A stretch of 64,000 nt of DNA from Lacrimispora sphenoides JCM 1415 (GCF_900105615.1 NZ_LT630003.1:1488001-1552000), one strand, 5' to 3'; shown: positions 18,316-27,854, counted from the first letter of the stretch. The notes: generated from the sequence alone by a model not told the origin. Numbers and translations: made by a program.

Positions 18316-19209
18316 TTGAAAAACGGATATGTATACAAAAAAAGAGTGACGACGCCATATATACTGATATTTCCGGCGGTAGTGTTTATGGCAGTGTTTA
18401 TGGCCTATCCGTTGCTAAGGGTATTTGTATTGAGCCTGCAGAGGAACAACCCTTCAAAACCGTATCTGAATGGTTTTGTAGGGTTGGGAAACTTCATTGA
18501 ATTGTTTCATACATCTCAATTCTATCAAGCATTGGCTAACTCATTCAAGTGGGTAATTCTAGAAGTTGTATTGCAGTTGTTATTTGGTATGGCTATTGCA
18601 CTATTGCTTAATAAAAAATTTAAGGGAAGAGGGCTTGTCAGAACTCTGACCTTTATACCTTGGGCTTTGTCCGGCGTTCTGACTGCAGTAATATGGTCTT
18701 TAATTTATAATCAGCATATGGGAGTACTGAACGATATGCTGATGCGTACAGGTTGGATTGATAAGGGGATCGCCTGGACAGGAAATCGGGGAGTTGTGTT
18801 TGGGGCAGTTGCTCTGGCGGAGCTTTGGAGGGGGATTCCTTTCTTTGCCATTACTTTACTGGCAGCGATGCAGAATATATCAGGTGAACTTTATGAGGCT
18901 GCGAATGTGGACGGCAGCAATGCCTTTCAAAAACTTTTATACATAACACTTCCGCTTTTGAAGGAAACCATCGTATTGACAACTCTTTTAAGGGCTGTAT
19001 GGGAATTTAACAGTGTGGATTTGATTTACAGTCTTACAGGAGGAGGACCGGCGGGGATGACAACCACATTGAGTATGTATATTGCAGACCAGGCGATACG
19101 AACCAGTAACTATGGGTATGGCTCATCGATTTCAGTAGTAAGCTTTTTAATTCTTTCGGTCTTTGCTATTATCTATATGAAATGTACAAATTTTGGAAAG
19201 GACAGTTGA
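18316..19209 (+). CDS. CUT1 sugar ABC permease (MalF-like)
   Basis: The chosen start is TTG 18316 (297 aa), six bases after GGTAGG within AAGGAAGGTAGG; the ATG at 18289 has no ribosome site. Six hydrophobic segments are present. The EAA loop EAANVDGSNAFQKLLYITLPLL (about 205-225) contacts the ATPase. No ATPase gene is in the cluster, so a shared MsmK-type ATPase is presumably used. It pairs with the next permease and the binding protein at 20056. Confidence 0.92.
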   Translation: MKNGYVYKKRVTTPYILIFPAVVFMAVFMAYPLLRVFVLSLQRNNPSKPYLNGFVGLGNFIELFHTSQFYQALANSFKWVILEVVLQLLFGMAIALLLNKKFKGRGLVRTLTFIPWALSGVLTAVIWSLIYNQHMGVLNDMLMRTGWIDKGIAWTGNRGVVFGAVALAELWRGIPFFAITLLAAMQNISGELYEAANVDGSNAFQKLLYITLPLLKETIVLTTLLRAVWEFNSVDLIYSLTGGGPAGMTTTLSMYIADQAIRTSNYGYGSSISVVSFLILSVFAIIYMKCTNFGKDS

Positions 19210-19211
19210 TT

Positions 19212-20039
19212 ATGAAAGAGAAACGAAGACAGATGACACTTTATTTATTATTGATTCCTTTGCTGCTTTTCGTGCTTTTTCCTATTTACTGGACACTCTG
19301 CACCTCTTTGAAGCATGAGGGGGATATTTCAAAAATTCCGGTTAAATATTTTCCTTCACCTCTGACCTTCCAAAACTATGTGACTTCATGGAATCAGGTA
19401 GGATTTTCAAAATATTTTGTTAACAGTTTAATTGTTAGTATTAGTTCCGTAGCAGCCATTGTACTCATTGCTATTATGGTGGGATATGCATTAAGCAGGT
19501 ATGAGTTTAAGGGAAAAGGGGCTTTTATGCTTGCACTTCTCAGCACCCAGTTCGTTCCGGTTGCAGTACTGCTTATTCCGCTTTTTAATATTTTTAATGG
19601 TTTACAATTAATTGGCACGAGAAGTAGTATTATTCTGGCGAATATAACATTCCAGCTTCCTTTTAACTCTATTTTGATGAGAGGATTTATATCCAATATT
19701 CCTATTGATTTGGAGGAGGCGGCTTCCATTGATGGCTGCAGCCGGTTTCAGGGAGTGATAAAAATTGTTCTGCCCATGTTAGTGCCGGGGATTGTTGCAA
19801 CAGCAGCATTTGCATTTATAGGCTGTTGGAATGAGTTCTTATTCAGTTTAATGTTTCTGAATGATCCGAATAAATTTACAGTGCCGATTGGACTTCGGTT
19901 TATGCAGGGACAGTTTGATATCAATTATGGTGCTTTGGCAGCAGGTGCATTGATTGCAATGTCCATACCGGTACTGCTGTTTGCCTATTTACAGAAACAT
20001 TTAGTACAGGGGTTGACTGCCGGAGCCGTTAAGGGTTAA
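19212..20039 (+). CDS. CUT1 sugar ABC permease (MalG-like)
   Basis: The start is ATG 19212 (275 aa), with GGAAAGGA 8 bases upstream, 2 bp after the previous stop. It has six hydrophobic segments and an EAA loop (EEAASIDGCSRFQGVIKIVL). FPIYWTLCTSLK near the N-terminus and a C-terminal AYLQKHLVQGLTAGAVKG are typical MalG-like ends. It forms the heterodimeric channel with the product at 18316. Confidence 0.93.
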   Translation: MKEKRRQMTLYLLLIPLLLFVLFPIYWTLCTSLKHEGDISKIPVKYFPSPLTFQNYVTSWNQVGFSKYFVNSLIVSISSVAAIVLIAIMVGYALSRYEFKGKGAFMLALLSTQFVPVAVLLIPLFNIFNGLQLIGTRSSIILANITFQLPFNSILMRGFISNIPIDLEEAASIDGCSRFQGVIKIVLPMLVPGIVATAAFAFIGCWNEFLFSLMFLNDPNKFTVPIGLRFMQGQFDINYGALAAGALIAMSIPVLLFAYLQKHLVQGLTAGAVKG

Positions 20040-20055
20040 AAAGGAGAAAAGAATA

Positions 20056-21411
20056 ATGATGAAAAAACAATTATTGGGTACCGCAATTGTAATTATGTTG
20101 GCAATGGGGATGTCAGGGTGTAAATCAGCAGATACAAAGAATCATACCGATACGATAACCTCTGAAGTAAATAAGGAAGGGCAGGCTGGGAGCGAGCCTG
20201 TGACCATTACCTTCTGGGATGAAAATGCAGGACCCACAAGAACTCCATACTATGAGGAGCTGATTAAAAAGTTTGAGGAAAGCCATCCGGGAATTAAAGT
20301 GGAGTATGTGGGACTGCCCTGGAGTGATTCCAAGTCAAAATATGATGTGGCCATACAATCAGGAACCACACCTGATGTAGGAGGTATTACCCAGTCATGG
20401 CTGACTGACTTTATTGTAAAGGAAGCGGTAATCCCTCTGGATGATTATTTTGATAAATGGGATCAAAAGGACGATATGATTCCCGGATATATTCAATCTC
20501 AGCGTGATTGCGCTCCTAATGGTAAGCTTTATGCGATTAATAATACGGCGAATATTCCTGTTGTATGGTATCGTCCCGATGTATTAGAGGAAAAAGGAAT
20601 TGATGTACCAAAATCCTGGAATGATGTTTTTAATACAATAGAAGCAACCACGGATAAAGGCAACAATATCTATGGATTCAGTATTCGGGGGGGATCCGGG
20701 GGAACCGGAGCTTTGGAAATGATGATGTATTCCTATTCCGGTATATCAGAAATGTTTGATGAGAATGGTAAAAGTACGGTCAATGATCCCTCTAATGTTG
20801 AGTTTGTTGAAAGGCTGTCATCTCTTTATAATGTTTACACTCCGGAAAGCGATATAACCAATGGATATAAAGAAATGGTAGCAGCCTTTGATACCAGGGT
20901 AGCAAATATGATTTATCATAATCTGGGTTCCTATGGTGAACATAGTAAGACCCTAGAAGAAGGAGAATATGCTGCTCTTACCAGCATTGAATCCGTAAAA
21001 GGATCTACCAGTTTGGTAACCAATGGCTGTATTTCTTATAGTATATTTAAAACTACGAAGCATCCCGAAGAGGCTTTTGAATTTTTAAGCTTCCTTTGTG
21101 AAAATGAACAATCCATATATTGGAATCAAAATATCGGTCAGCTTCCGACTACCAAAACTTCTCTGGAATCAGATTATGTAAAACAATTGCAGCATATCCG
21201 TGCAGCAGCAGAAACATCTTCCGATCCTGATATTAAAGCAGTACTCCTGCCTATTTACCTGCCGGGTTATGCGGATCTCCATGAAAATGTACTGCCCAGC
21301 CAGTTTCAGGAGGTTCTGCTTGGTAATAAAACAGCTCAGGAATTTCTTGATAATTGGGCGGGTGAGATGACGAAGTTAAAGGAAGAATACGATCAATATC
21401 TTACGAATTAA
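20056..21411 (+). CDS. Sugar-binding lipoprotein of CUT1 importer
   Basis: A 451-aa extracellular binding protein with lipobox MSGC (Cys at about 22). The mature start has ITFWDENAGPTRTPYYEEL, then FEESHPGIKVEYV, typical of family 1 solute-binding proteins. It captures the ligand for the two permeases upstream. Gene order (permease, permease, binding protein) differs from the more common binding-protein-first order. The ligand is likely a pectin-derived oligosaccharide, judged from the downstream enzymes only. Confidence 0.93.
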   Translation: MMKKQLLGTAIVIMLAMGMSGCKSADTKNHTDTITSEVNKEGQAGSEPVTITFWDENAGPTRTPYYEELIKKFEESHPGIKVEYVGLPWSDSKSKYDVAIQSGTTPDVGGITQSWLTDFIVKEAVIPLDDYFDKWDQKDDMIPGYIQSQRDCAPNGKLYAINNTANIPVVWYRPDVLEEKGIDVPKSWNDVFNTIEATTDKGNNIYGFSIRGGSGGTGALEMMMYSYSGISEMFDENGKSTVNDPSNVEFVERLSSLYNVYTPESDITNGYKEMVAAFDTRVANMIYHNLGSYGEHSKTLEEGEYAALTSIESVKGSTSLVTNGCISYSIFKTTKHPEEAFEFLSFLCENEQSIYWNQNIGQLPTTKTSLESDYVKQLQHIRAAAETSSDPDIKAVLLPIYLPGYADLHENVLPSQFQEVLLGNKTAQEFLDNWAGEMTKLKEEYDQYLTN

Positions 21412-21419
21412 GAACACAG

Positions 21420-21478
21420 AGCTGAAAGAAAATATATCAGGAAAGGTGCCACATTATAAATCTTTCAGCTTTCTTTTG
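21420..21478 (+). terminator. Possible terminator between binding protein and lyase
   Basis: AGCTGAAAGA (21420) and TCTTTCAGCT (21461) pair over a 31-nt loop, followed by TTCTTTTG. The long loop makes it a moderate candidate. It might lower expression of the enzymes downstream relative to the transporter. Confidence 0.45.
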
Positions 21479-21520
21479 TGGCAGCACCGTAGTTAAAAAC
21501 GGAATGCATAGGAGCATAGG

Positions 21521-22690
21521 ATGATTGGAACGAAATATCCCTCTGAGATGAGGACTTATATTGATCCGAAAACGGGGCATCTGGTGACACAGCTTACACA
21601 AAATGGACAGAACTTCCATATGTATTTTACGGATAATTCCTTCGATATTAAAGGAAATGACATCTATTTTTTATCAAATCGAGGTTACGAAGGTGAAATT
21701 TACAATATATTCCATATGAATTTAAATACCGGAGATATGACCCAATTAACGGATGAGCCGGCGGGAGTTGTCTTTAATACAATAACAAAAACACCGGACA
21801 GCCAGTTGATAGCCTATAAAACCGGGAATTGTCTCAAGATTTTGAATAACCAGACTGGTTCAATCCAAACAATTTATGAAGATAACGTAATGAAGTTTGG
21901 CAATATACATATCAGTCCAGATAAAAAAATGATTGGTTTTTGCAGAAATGAAAAGGCGGATGTACTTCCTGATACCGGGCCGAATTATTCTGGTTTTAAA
22001 GAGAGAATGTTTGCCATCAAGGATGGGCGGGTATCAGTAATCGGACTGGATGGCACCGGGTTCCGGGATGTATGGAGGGATACTCATCAGCTGTCACACT
22101 TTCAGTTTTCCCCTGAAGATAGCCGGATAGCCATGTTCTGTCACGAGGGCCCGTGGAACTATGTACATCAAAGAATTTGGATTTTAAACATGGAGACATC
22201 AGAGGTTATTCCATGCTTCCGCCAGGGAGAGGACGACTGCGTAGGTCATGAGTTTTGGACCAGAGATGGAAACATCTTATTTGATAATCGGAGAGCAGGT
22301 CATGATGGAACCATTTCTTCAGATAAAACCCAGGTGGTCACAAAGGGGGCTGATTCAGGGCAGATTCCTTATTTCGGTTTTGCGGATAAAAAAGGAGAGG
22401 TACTAAAAAAGATAGAAATGCCATTTTACTGTAACCATTATCACGCGAACAATGACAGTACATTGTTTGTTGGAGATGGAGTGGAGGATATCGTCTTAAT
22501 TAGAACCGAAGATGGGAAAGTACAATTGACAACCTTGACTAATCATAATACTACCTGGAAATACCAGCGTTCTCATTGTCATCCAACTTTTAGCTGGGAT
22601 GGGAGAAAAATTCTCTATGCTGCGGATACAGATGAGATGCATTGCAATCTTTTTCTTGTTAAATTACATGAAGGGGAAAAAGATGGCTGA
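21521..22690 (+). CDS. Oligogalacturonate lyase-like beta-propeller protein
   Basis: A 389-aa protein, close to the usual length of Ogl. It starts with YIDPKTGHLVTQLT, as in oligogalacturonate lyase, and has repeated propeller blades (GDMTQLTD, SPDKKMIGF, SPEDSRIAMF). Conserved His-rich stretches NHYHANND and SHCHPTFSWDG correspond to the metal and catalytic region of the family. Such enzymes split unsaturated digalacturonate inside the cell. Without a signal peptide it is cytoplasmic, fitting action on imported pectin fragments. A non-enzymatic propeller is the main alternative. Confidence 0.7.
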   Translation: MIGTKYPSEMRTYIDPKTGHLVTQLTQNGQNFHMYFTDNSFDIKGNDIYFLSNRGYEGEIYNIFHMNLNTGDMTQLTDEPAGVVFNTITKTPDSQLIAYKTGNCLKILNNQTGSIQTIYEDNVMKFGNIHISPDKKMIGFCRNEKADVLPDTGPNYSGFKERMFAIKDGRVSVIGLDGTGFRDVWRDTHQLSHFQFSPEDSRIAMFCHEGPWNYVHQRIWILNMETSEVIPCFRQGEDDCVGHEFWTRDGNILFDNRRAGHDGTISSDKTQVVTKGADSGQIPYFGFADKKGEVLKKIEMPFYCNHYHANNDSTLFVGDGVEDIVLIRTEDGKVQLTTLTNHNTTWKYQRSHCHPTFSWDGRKILYAADTDEMHCNLFLVKLHEGEKDG

Positions 22691-23750
22691 TAAAATGGTT
22701 TATTATACAAGTCTGCACCGTCTGTCCGCAATATTTCGGAATAACAAGCCTAGAATGGCTATGCATGCAGATAATCGAAAAGAGTTTGAAGAATGGCAGA
22801 AGGAAACCAGAGAGAAATTAAAAATTCTGCTTGGAATGAATAAGTTGGAAGAATGTCCATTAAAGCCTCAGCTCATGGAACGAGAGGAGGAAGAAAACTT
22901 TTATCGGACCCGTATGCTGATTCAGACGGATATTGATGTATGGATGCCTTTTTTTATACTAGAGCCGAAGGGCAGGGAAGGAGAAAAACTTCCCTCTGTT
23001 ATTGCTGCTCATGGTCATGATAGCGGAGGAAAAGCCGTTATTGCAGGAAAATGGGACCGCTCAGGGGTTAAAAAAGCGGCGGAACAGTATCATTACACCT
23101 ATGGATTGGAAATGGTCCGAAGAGGTTACCGGGTTTATTGCCCGGATGCCAGGGGTTTTGGGGAACGCAGGGAAAGATCCGGTCAGGGAGACACTATAAA
23201 ACAATATATGTCCAGTACCTGCCGGGAATTAAACCAAATGGCAATCTCTCTGGGACTTTCACTTACGGGACTTTGGGTATGGGATCTTATGCGGTTAACG
23301 GATTATATAACAAAAAGAGAAGATAATATACCGGGGAAAATCGGATGTATGGGGTTATCCGGCGGTGGATTGCAGACTCTTTGGCTTGCCGCATTGGATG
23401 AGCGGATCCAGGCAGCTGTGGTAAGCGGATATTTTTATGGATATCATGATGCGCTGCTGATTGACAATACAAACTGCAGCTGTAATTATGTTCCTCATCT
23501 GTGGGAACATGCAGATATGGGTGATATCGGAGCATTGGTGGCTCCCAGGGGACTGCTGATAGAAACTGGCAGTGAAGATCCGTTAAATGGAGAGGGAGGG
23601 CTTCAGAATGTGCAAGCTCAGCTGGAAACAGTAAAGAAGGCCTATACCTTGAGAGAAACGGAAGATAATCTGTCTCATCATATATTTTCAGGGTCTCATA
23701 GGTGGTCTGGCGAAACTGCATATGATTTTATGGACAAATTTTTAAAATAG
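22683..23750 (+). CDS. Alpha/beta hydrolase, esterase-like
   Basis: The chosen start is ATG 22683 (355 aa), which overlaps the previous stop by 8 bp and follows AAGGGG. A dienelactone-hydrolase or acetyl-xylan-esterase-like fold: oxyanion region AAHGHDSGGKAV (about 106-117), nucleophile elbow GLSGGG (about 222-227), an acid in ETGSEDPLNG and a His in FSGSHRW. It is cytoplasmic. It probably removes acetyl or methyl groups from imported oligosaccharides ahead of, or with, the lyase-like protein. Confidence 0.8.
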   Translation: MADKMVYYTSLHRLSAIFRNNKPRMAMHADNRKEFEEWQKETREKLKILLGMNKLEECPLKPQLMEREEEENFYRTRMLIQTDIDVWMPFFILEPKGREGEKLPSVIAAHGHDSGGKAVIAGKWDRSGVKKAAEQYHYTYGLEMVRRGYRVYCPDARGFGERRERSGQGDTIKQYMSSTCRELNQMAISLGLSLTGLWVWDLMRLTDYITKREDNIPGKIGCMGLSGGGLQTLWLAALDERIQAAVVSGYFYGYHDALLIDNTNCSCNYVPHLWEHADMGDIGALVAPRGLLIETGSEDPLNGEGGLQNVQAQLETVKKAYTLRETEDNLSHHIFSGSHRWSGETAYDFMDKFLK

Positions 23751-23784
23751 ATATGTATGAACAAGCTAAAGTAGTCAAACTGAG

Positions 23785-23838
23785 GGCCTTTTATGCAGCA
23801 AGGCGTTTTTTATCAGGCCGCCAAAATGGCGGCCTGAT
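23785..23838 (+). terminator. Terminator plus palindrome after the esterase
   Basis: GCCTT-ttatgcagc-AAGGC followed by GTTTTTT fits a terminator for the plus-strand operon. It is followed by a perfect 12-bp stem with AAA loop (ATCAGGCCGCCA, 23812-23838) that lacks a T-run on either side. Confidence 0.6.
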
Positions 23839-23876
23839 TGCATGAGGAAGACAAATATTATTCTACTCCTAGTTTA

Positions 23877-24578
23877 CTACCGATTATTTAATAAATAATA
23901 CTTGTATGCAGCCCGTATTGCTTCTTTTGCATTGTTGTTGATGAACGGAATTCCATGACCTCCTAATATAATGTTTGGATCTAAATTGAGATTCCATAAT
24001 TTTTGAAAGCTTATCCCCAATTTATTGGCGCTATAACTAAGGTCCCCTTTCCAGCCAGTTTTAATATCTGTCCCGGTTTCCCCCTCTACGAAGAACATGT
24101 CTCCTGAAAATAAGATCCTGTCATCATCAACATTGGTATAATAAAGGATTGTTCCATCGGTATGCCCGGGCATAGGATAAACGATTATCTGTAAGCCATC
24201 AAATGTTAAAGTTTGATCCTCCTTAAGTATAACATCAGCAACACAGGGAGGCGCCATATGATTAGTAAAGGGACTATTTGGCCCAAAGTAACCTTTTTGG
24301 AGCGTCTCATTATCTGCACCAACATATATTTTTGCACCTTGATTCTGGAAATAGGCCGCACAACCAGCATGGTCATCATGACCATGGGTAAGGAGAACGG
24401 CTGAAATTTCTTCCTCTTTAATTTTCCAATAAGCTAGATTATTTCGGATAGTCGTCAAAGCATCCGGTTTACTGCTATCAACCATAATATAACCATTCTT
24501 GGTTTTAATCAGATAGGCATTTCCCAATTCGCCATAGCTGCCTCCTGAGATCAGATAAAGTTTATCTTTAATTTTCAT
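23877..24578 (-). CDS. MBL-fold metallohydrolase
   Basis: A 233-aa hydrolase with a complete metal site: THGHDDH (about 64-70), PGHTDG (about 134-139), SGDMFF and the final GGHGIPF. General shape matches glyoxalase II or subclass B3-like enzymes; no signal peptide, so not a secreted beta-lactamase. The start overlaps the end of the truncated PTS gene by 11 bp, so it was once co-transcribed with it. With the PTS promoter deleted, its own promoter is unclear. Confidence 0.85.
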   Translation of the reverse strand: MKIKDKLYLISGGSYGELGNAYLIKTKNGYIMVDSSKPDALTTIRNNLAYWKIKEEEISAVLLTHGHDDHAGCAAYFQNQGAKIYVGADNETLQKGYFGPNSPFTNHMAPPCVADVILKEDQTLTFDGLQIIVYPMPGHTDGTILYYTNVDDDRILFSGDMFFVEGETGTDIKTGWKGDLSYSANKLGISFQKLWNLNLDPNIILGGHGIPFINNNAKEAIRAAYKYYLLNNR

Positions 24579-25191
24579 TATAATTCCTCCCGTTGTAGCT
24601 TTCGATATATTCTTCCAATTCAGTTTTGATGGTACTGACCTTAGTACCGTAGATCACCTGCAGATTATTACCTTTTTGAATAACTCCTGCAGCACCCGTA
24701 GATTTAAGGAGTGCCTCATCGGTTTTTGCGGCGTCTTTCACAACCACTCTTAAACGTGTTGCACAATTATCTAAATCCACAATATTATCCATTCCACCCA
24801 GTCCATCAACGATTTGCACATACATATCTGTGGAAGTGCCTGCTTTTTCTTTTGCCTCAGCTTTCTTCTTATCAAGGTAATCCGCTTTTGTATATAATTT
24901 AGAATCCTCATCGTCTTCCCGGCCAGGTGTTTTTATATTTAATTTCATTATGGCAAACCGGAAAACCACATAATAAATCATTGCGTAAGCGAAACCTACG
25001 AGTAATACGGCAATCCAATTTGTTCGCACGTTCCCGGGCAAAATACCATATAAGGCGAAATCAAGGGCTCCGCCTGAGAAAGTATACCCCACACCTGCAT
25101 TCAGCATGTTTACAACGGCAAAGGAGATGCCGCCTAAAACACAATGGATCCCAAAGTATAGAAGCGGTGATACAAATAAGAATGAAAATTC
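24568..25191 (-). pseudogene. PTS EIICB (glucose family), 5'-truncated
   Basis: The minus-strand frame opens at about 25191 with EFSFLFVSPLLYFGIHCVLG, the C-terminal membrane part of the glucose/N-acetylglucosamine-family EIIC, and continues into a linker and an EIIB domain with the phosphocysteine motif LDNCATRLRV. All earlier membrane segments (roughly 300 residues) are missing. Upstream of residue E (25189-25191) the expected family sequence stops abruptly and a DeoR gene on the other strand begins. The in-frame ATG at 25107 is internal to EIIC and unlikely to be a true start. Confidence 0.8.
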
Positions 25192-25635
25192 ACAGTGATA
25201 CCCTTGCTGGCTTCCAAAAGCCTGACCGCCATTACCAATTCTTTAACGCATGCGGTTGAGATGGCAAAACACGGTAATAAGGATATCAAAGTGGTGGGAG
25301 GGAAACTGCACCAAATACAATTGTTTTTATACGGCAGCGATACGGTACTGGAATTATCCCAGTATAGGGTTGATTATACACTGCTGGGAGTTTTCGCAAT
25401 TACCGGTACCGGGCTTTATATCCACACGGAAGAGGAAGGTCTGGTCAAAAGAGCCATGGTCAATTGCGCCAAAAAAGTCATCGCAGTTGCGGATTCTACG
25501 AAAATGGATACAACAGGCTTCTTCAAAGTCTGTGCATTAGAGGATATTGATGTTTTAATTACGGATATAGAACCCTCCCCAGATTTCCAACGTGATCTGC
25601 AGGAGCATGGTGTGGATTTAATTATCGCCGGATAA
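25192..25635 (+). pseudogene. DeoR-family regulator, 5'-truncated
   Basis: This frame encodes only the C-terminal sugar-phosphate sensor of a DeoR regulator: SLTAITNSLTHAVEMA, IKVVGGKLH, LVKRAMVNCAKKVIAVADSTK, then VLITDIEPSP. The DeoR HTH and about 100 residues are absent. A TGA lies three codons before the GTG at 25195, so there is no hidden 5' end in this frame. Truncated exactly where the PTS fragment ends, the pair marks a deletion of the shared divergent promoter region. Loss of the HTH makes regulation impossible. Confidence 0.8.
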
Positions 25636-25661
25636 ACTGCAATTCATTCATAGGAGGAGTT

Positions 25662-27065
25662 ATGATGTTAAATTTAGATCGAATTTACTTAAATACAAAT
25701 TTGCCGGAGCCAAAAACCTACAATGAAGTTTGTCCTGTTTTATTGTCGGACCAAACGATGGAAGAGCGGTATCAGAAGGTTATAGCTGAAATGAAGGAAA
25801 GAAAACTCGATTATCTGGTAATTTATGCAGACAAGGAGCATAGTGGGAATTTCGAATACTTAACCGGCTTTATTCCGCGCTTTGAGGAAGCTTTGCTAAT
25901 TTTAAAACAGGATCTCAAGGTATATTACCTCTTAGGAAATGAAAATCTAAAGATGAGACAATATACCCGGCTGCCTGGCCATGTTATCCATGTCCCTTCC
26001 TTTTCGCTTCCAAACCAGTCTATGGAAAGTGAAATTGCTTTGGATTCTATTTTTGAACGGCAGGGATTGAACCAGGCAAATAGAATAGGGCTTGTGGGCT
26101 GGAAGCTATTTACGGGCATTGAAGCGAAAGAAGGTCCTTTTGATATTCCCTACTATATTGTTGAAGCACTAAAGAGAAGTGCACGGCCAGACGCGAATTT
26201 AGTGAATGCAAATGATTTATTTATAGGGCCAGGTAAAGGTGTTCGTATTACCAATAATGCAAATGAAATCGCTCATTATGAATATGGAGCCAATCTTTCC
26301 TCCAACTGCATTTTAAATGCACTAAATGCCATTGAAGTGGACAAGGCGGAAATCGAGATAGGTAAATACTTAACGGCAGATGGTCAGGTTAATACAGTGG
26401 TACCGATTGCCGCAACCGGAGAGAGATTTCAGCAGGCGAATCTCTATCCCACTGCAAAAAAGATTCAGCGAGGAGATGCATTTTCTCTTACAACAGGCTT
26501 CAAAGGAGGACTTTCAAGCAGGACTGGTCTTGTGGTCAGTAATGAGACAGAACTTCCTCAGGGCCAGAAGGATTATCTGGGAAGAGTTGTTTATCCTTAT
26601 TACAATGCAGTTGTTGCATGGCTGGAAAATTTAAGGATAAATAAAACTGGAAAGGAAATCTATCAGCTGATAGAGACAGTCTTCCCGAAAGAACAGTATG
26701 GCTGGTCTTTAAATCCAGGACATTTAACCGCAGATGAGGAATGGATGTCGTCACCTATTTATCCGGGCTCAGATAATAAAATTAAGAGTGGTATGATTTT
26801 TCAGATTGATATCATTCCAGCTGTACCAGGATATACGGGCGTAAGCGCGGAAGATTGTATTGCCATTGCGGATGAAGCTCTGAGAGTAAGGATTCAGGAA
26901 GAATATCCCGGTTTATGGAAACGGATTCTTGAAAGAAGAGAATATATAACTCAAACTTTAAATATTTCTTTATCGGATGAAATCCTTCCGCTTTCCAATA
27001 CAGTTGGCTATTTGAGACCTTTCCTTCTTAACAAATCGTCTGCAATGTGTTGTAATAAGTCTTGA
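25662..27065 (+). CDS. M24 peptidase-like protein with altered metal site
   Basis: A 467-aa protein in the creatinase/Xaa-Pro peptidase (M24) fold. An N-terminal creatinase-like domain (KERKLDYLVIYADKEHSGNF) is followed by the pita-bread domain. Of the five metal ligands, the two aspartates are changed (FSLTTGF for LIDAG, and LSSRTG for SDITRT); His in NPGHLT and the last Glu in SAEDCIAI remain; the fourth reads FQIDIIP, Asp for Glu. It is likely inactive or uses a different metal arrangement. AGGAGGAG-type ribosome site at 25650. Confidence 0.75.
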   Translation: MMLNLDRIYLNTNLPEPKTYNEVCPVLLSDQTMEERYQKVIAEMKERKLDYLVIYADKEHSGNFEYLTGFIPRFEEALLILKQDLKVYYLLGNENLKMRQYTRLPGHVIHVPSFSLPNQSMESEIALDSIFERQGLNQANRIGLVGWKLFTGIEAKEGPFDIPYYIVEALKRSARPDANLVNANDLFIGPGKGVRITNNANEIAHYEYGANLSSNCILNALNAIEVDKAEIEIGKYLTADGQVNTVVPIAATGERFQQANLYPTAKKIQRGDAFSLTTGFKGGLSSRTGLVVSNETELPQGQKDYLGRVVYPYYNAVVAWLENLRINKTGKEIYQLIETVFPKEQYGWSLNPGHLTADEEWMSSPIYPGSDNKIKSGMIFQIDIIPAVPGYTGVSAEDCIAIADEALRVRIQEEYPGLWKRILERREYITQTLNISLSDEILPLSNTVGYLRPFLLNKSSAMCCNKS

Positions 27066-27352
27066 ACGGGTGTTAGAACTATTTTGTAGATCTTTTTTAA
27101 TGCAAGAAAGGCGGCTGTTGGCAGTCATTCATGAAATAGGTCTAAAAGTAGTTAGGGGTAGGTTATAAGCTTTCATACCTTGTGTCCTAGAACCAGGCAT
27201 CTCAAAAACATACTTTGAGCTTCATGTTAATTGAAGGGTCGCTAACATTCAAAGATCTTAAATAAGATGAGAAATAAGACATACTGTTGTCGTATTCCTT
27301 GTATTATACTATTTGCAGGAATTAAATAAAAAAGTAGCAAGGAGGGAGTTAA

Positions 27353-27787
27353 ATGAACCGAATAAATGTAATATGTTTAGGTGTAAGAAGTATGGAAGAT
27401 TCAATCCGCTTTTATAAAGATGGATTAGGTTTTCAAACAAACGAAACGGGCTATAACCCACCGGTAATTTTTTTTAATACCTCAGGAGGATTAAAACTGG
27501 AACTATATCCGATCGACTTATTAGCAAAGGATATTAGCAACAGCAATCCTCCGCAGATTCACTCTGGTTTTAGTGGCATAACATTGGCCTATAATGTGAA
27601 AAGCAAAGAAGAAGTACATCAAGTGATCGAATTAGCAAGAAAAGCCGGTGCACAAATTGAAAAAGAACCGCAGGATGTCTTTTGGGGCGGTTATCATGCT
27701 TATTTTTCGGACCCAGATGGTTATTTTTGGGAGGTTGCATACGGTCCTGAATTTAAGTTTGACGAGAATGATATGTTGATTATATGA
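27353..27787 (+). CDS. VOC/glyoxalase family protein
   Basis: A 144-aa vicinal-oxygen-chelate protein of two beta-alpha-beta-beta-beta modules. INVICLGVRSMEDSIRFYKDGLGF opens it (quoted in pieces: VRSMEDSIRFYKDGLGF), then FSDPDGYFWEVAYGPEF closes it, a typical VOC end. AAGGAGGGAG precedes the ATG. Glyoxalases, antibiotic-resistance and dioxygenase relatives share this fold, so the substrate is not assigned. It is a single-gene unit with a terminator at 27855. Confidence 0.85.
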   Translation: MNRINVICLGVRSMEDSIRFYKDGLGFQTNETGYNPPVIFFNTSGGLKLELYPIDLLAKDISNSNPPQIHSGFSGITLAYNVKSKEEVHQVIELARKAGAQIEKEPQDVFWGGYHAYFSDPDGYFWEVAYGPEFKFDENDMLII

Positions 27788-27854
27788 TATAAGAAAGTAA
27801 AACTATTGTTCATCATTTTTATAGAAGGCTTTATAAAGTAGGCCATCTTTCAGA

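Noticed and set aside
23812..23838. Perfect 12-bp stem as a terminator by itself
   Set aside because: No T-run follows on either strand; the smaller hairpin at 23785 with TTTTTT fits better.
23877..24578. Secreted metallo-beta-lactamase
   Set aside because: No signal peptide; the MBL motif is shared by many cytoplasmic hydrolases.
25195..25635. GTG at 25195 as true start of an intact small regulator
   Set aside because: The encoded part is only the second half of a DeoR protein, and the sequence upstream belongs to a truncated PTS gene on the other strand.
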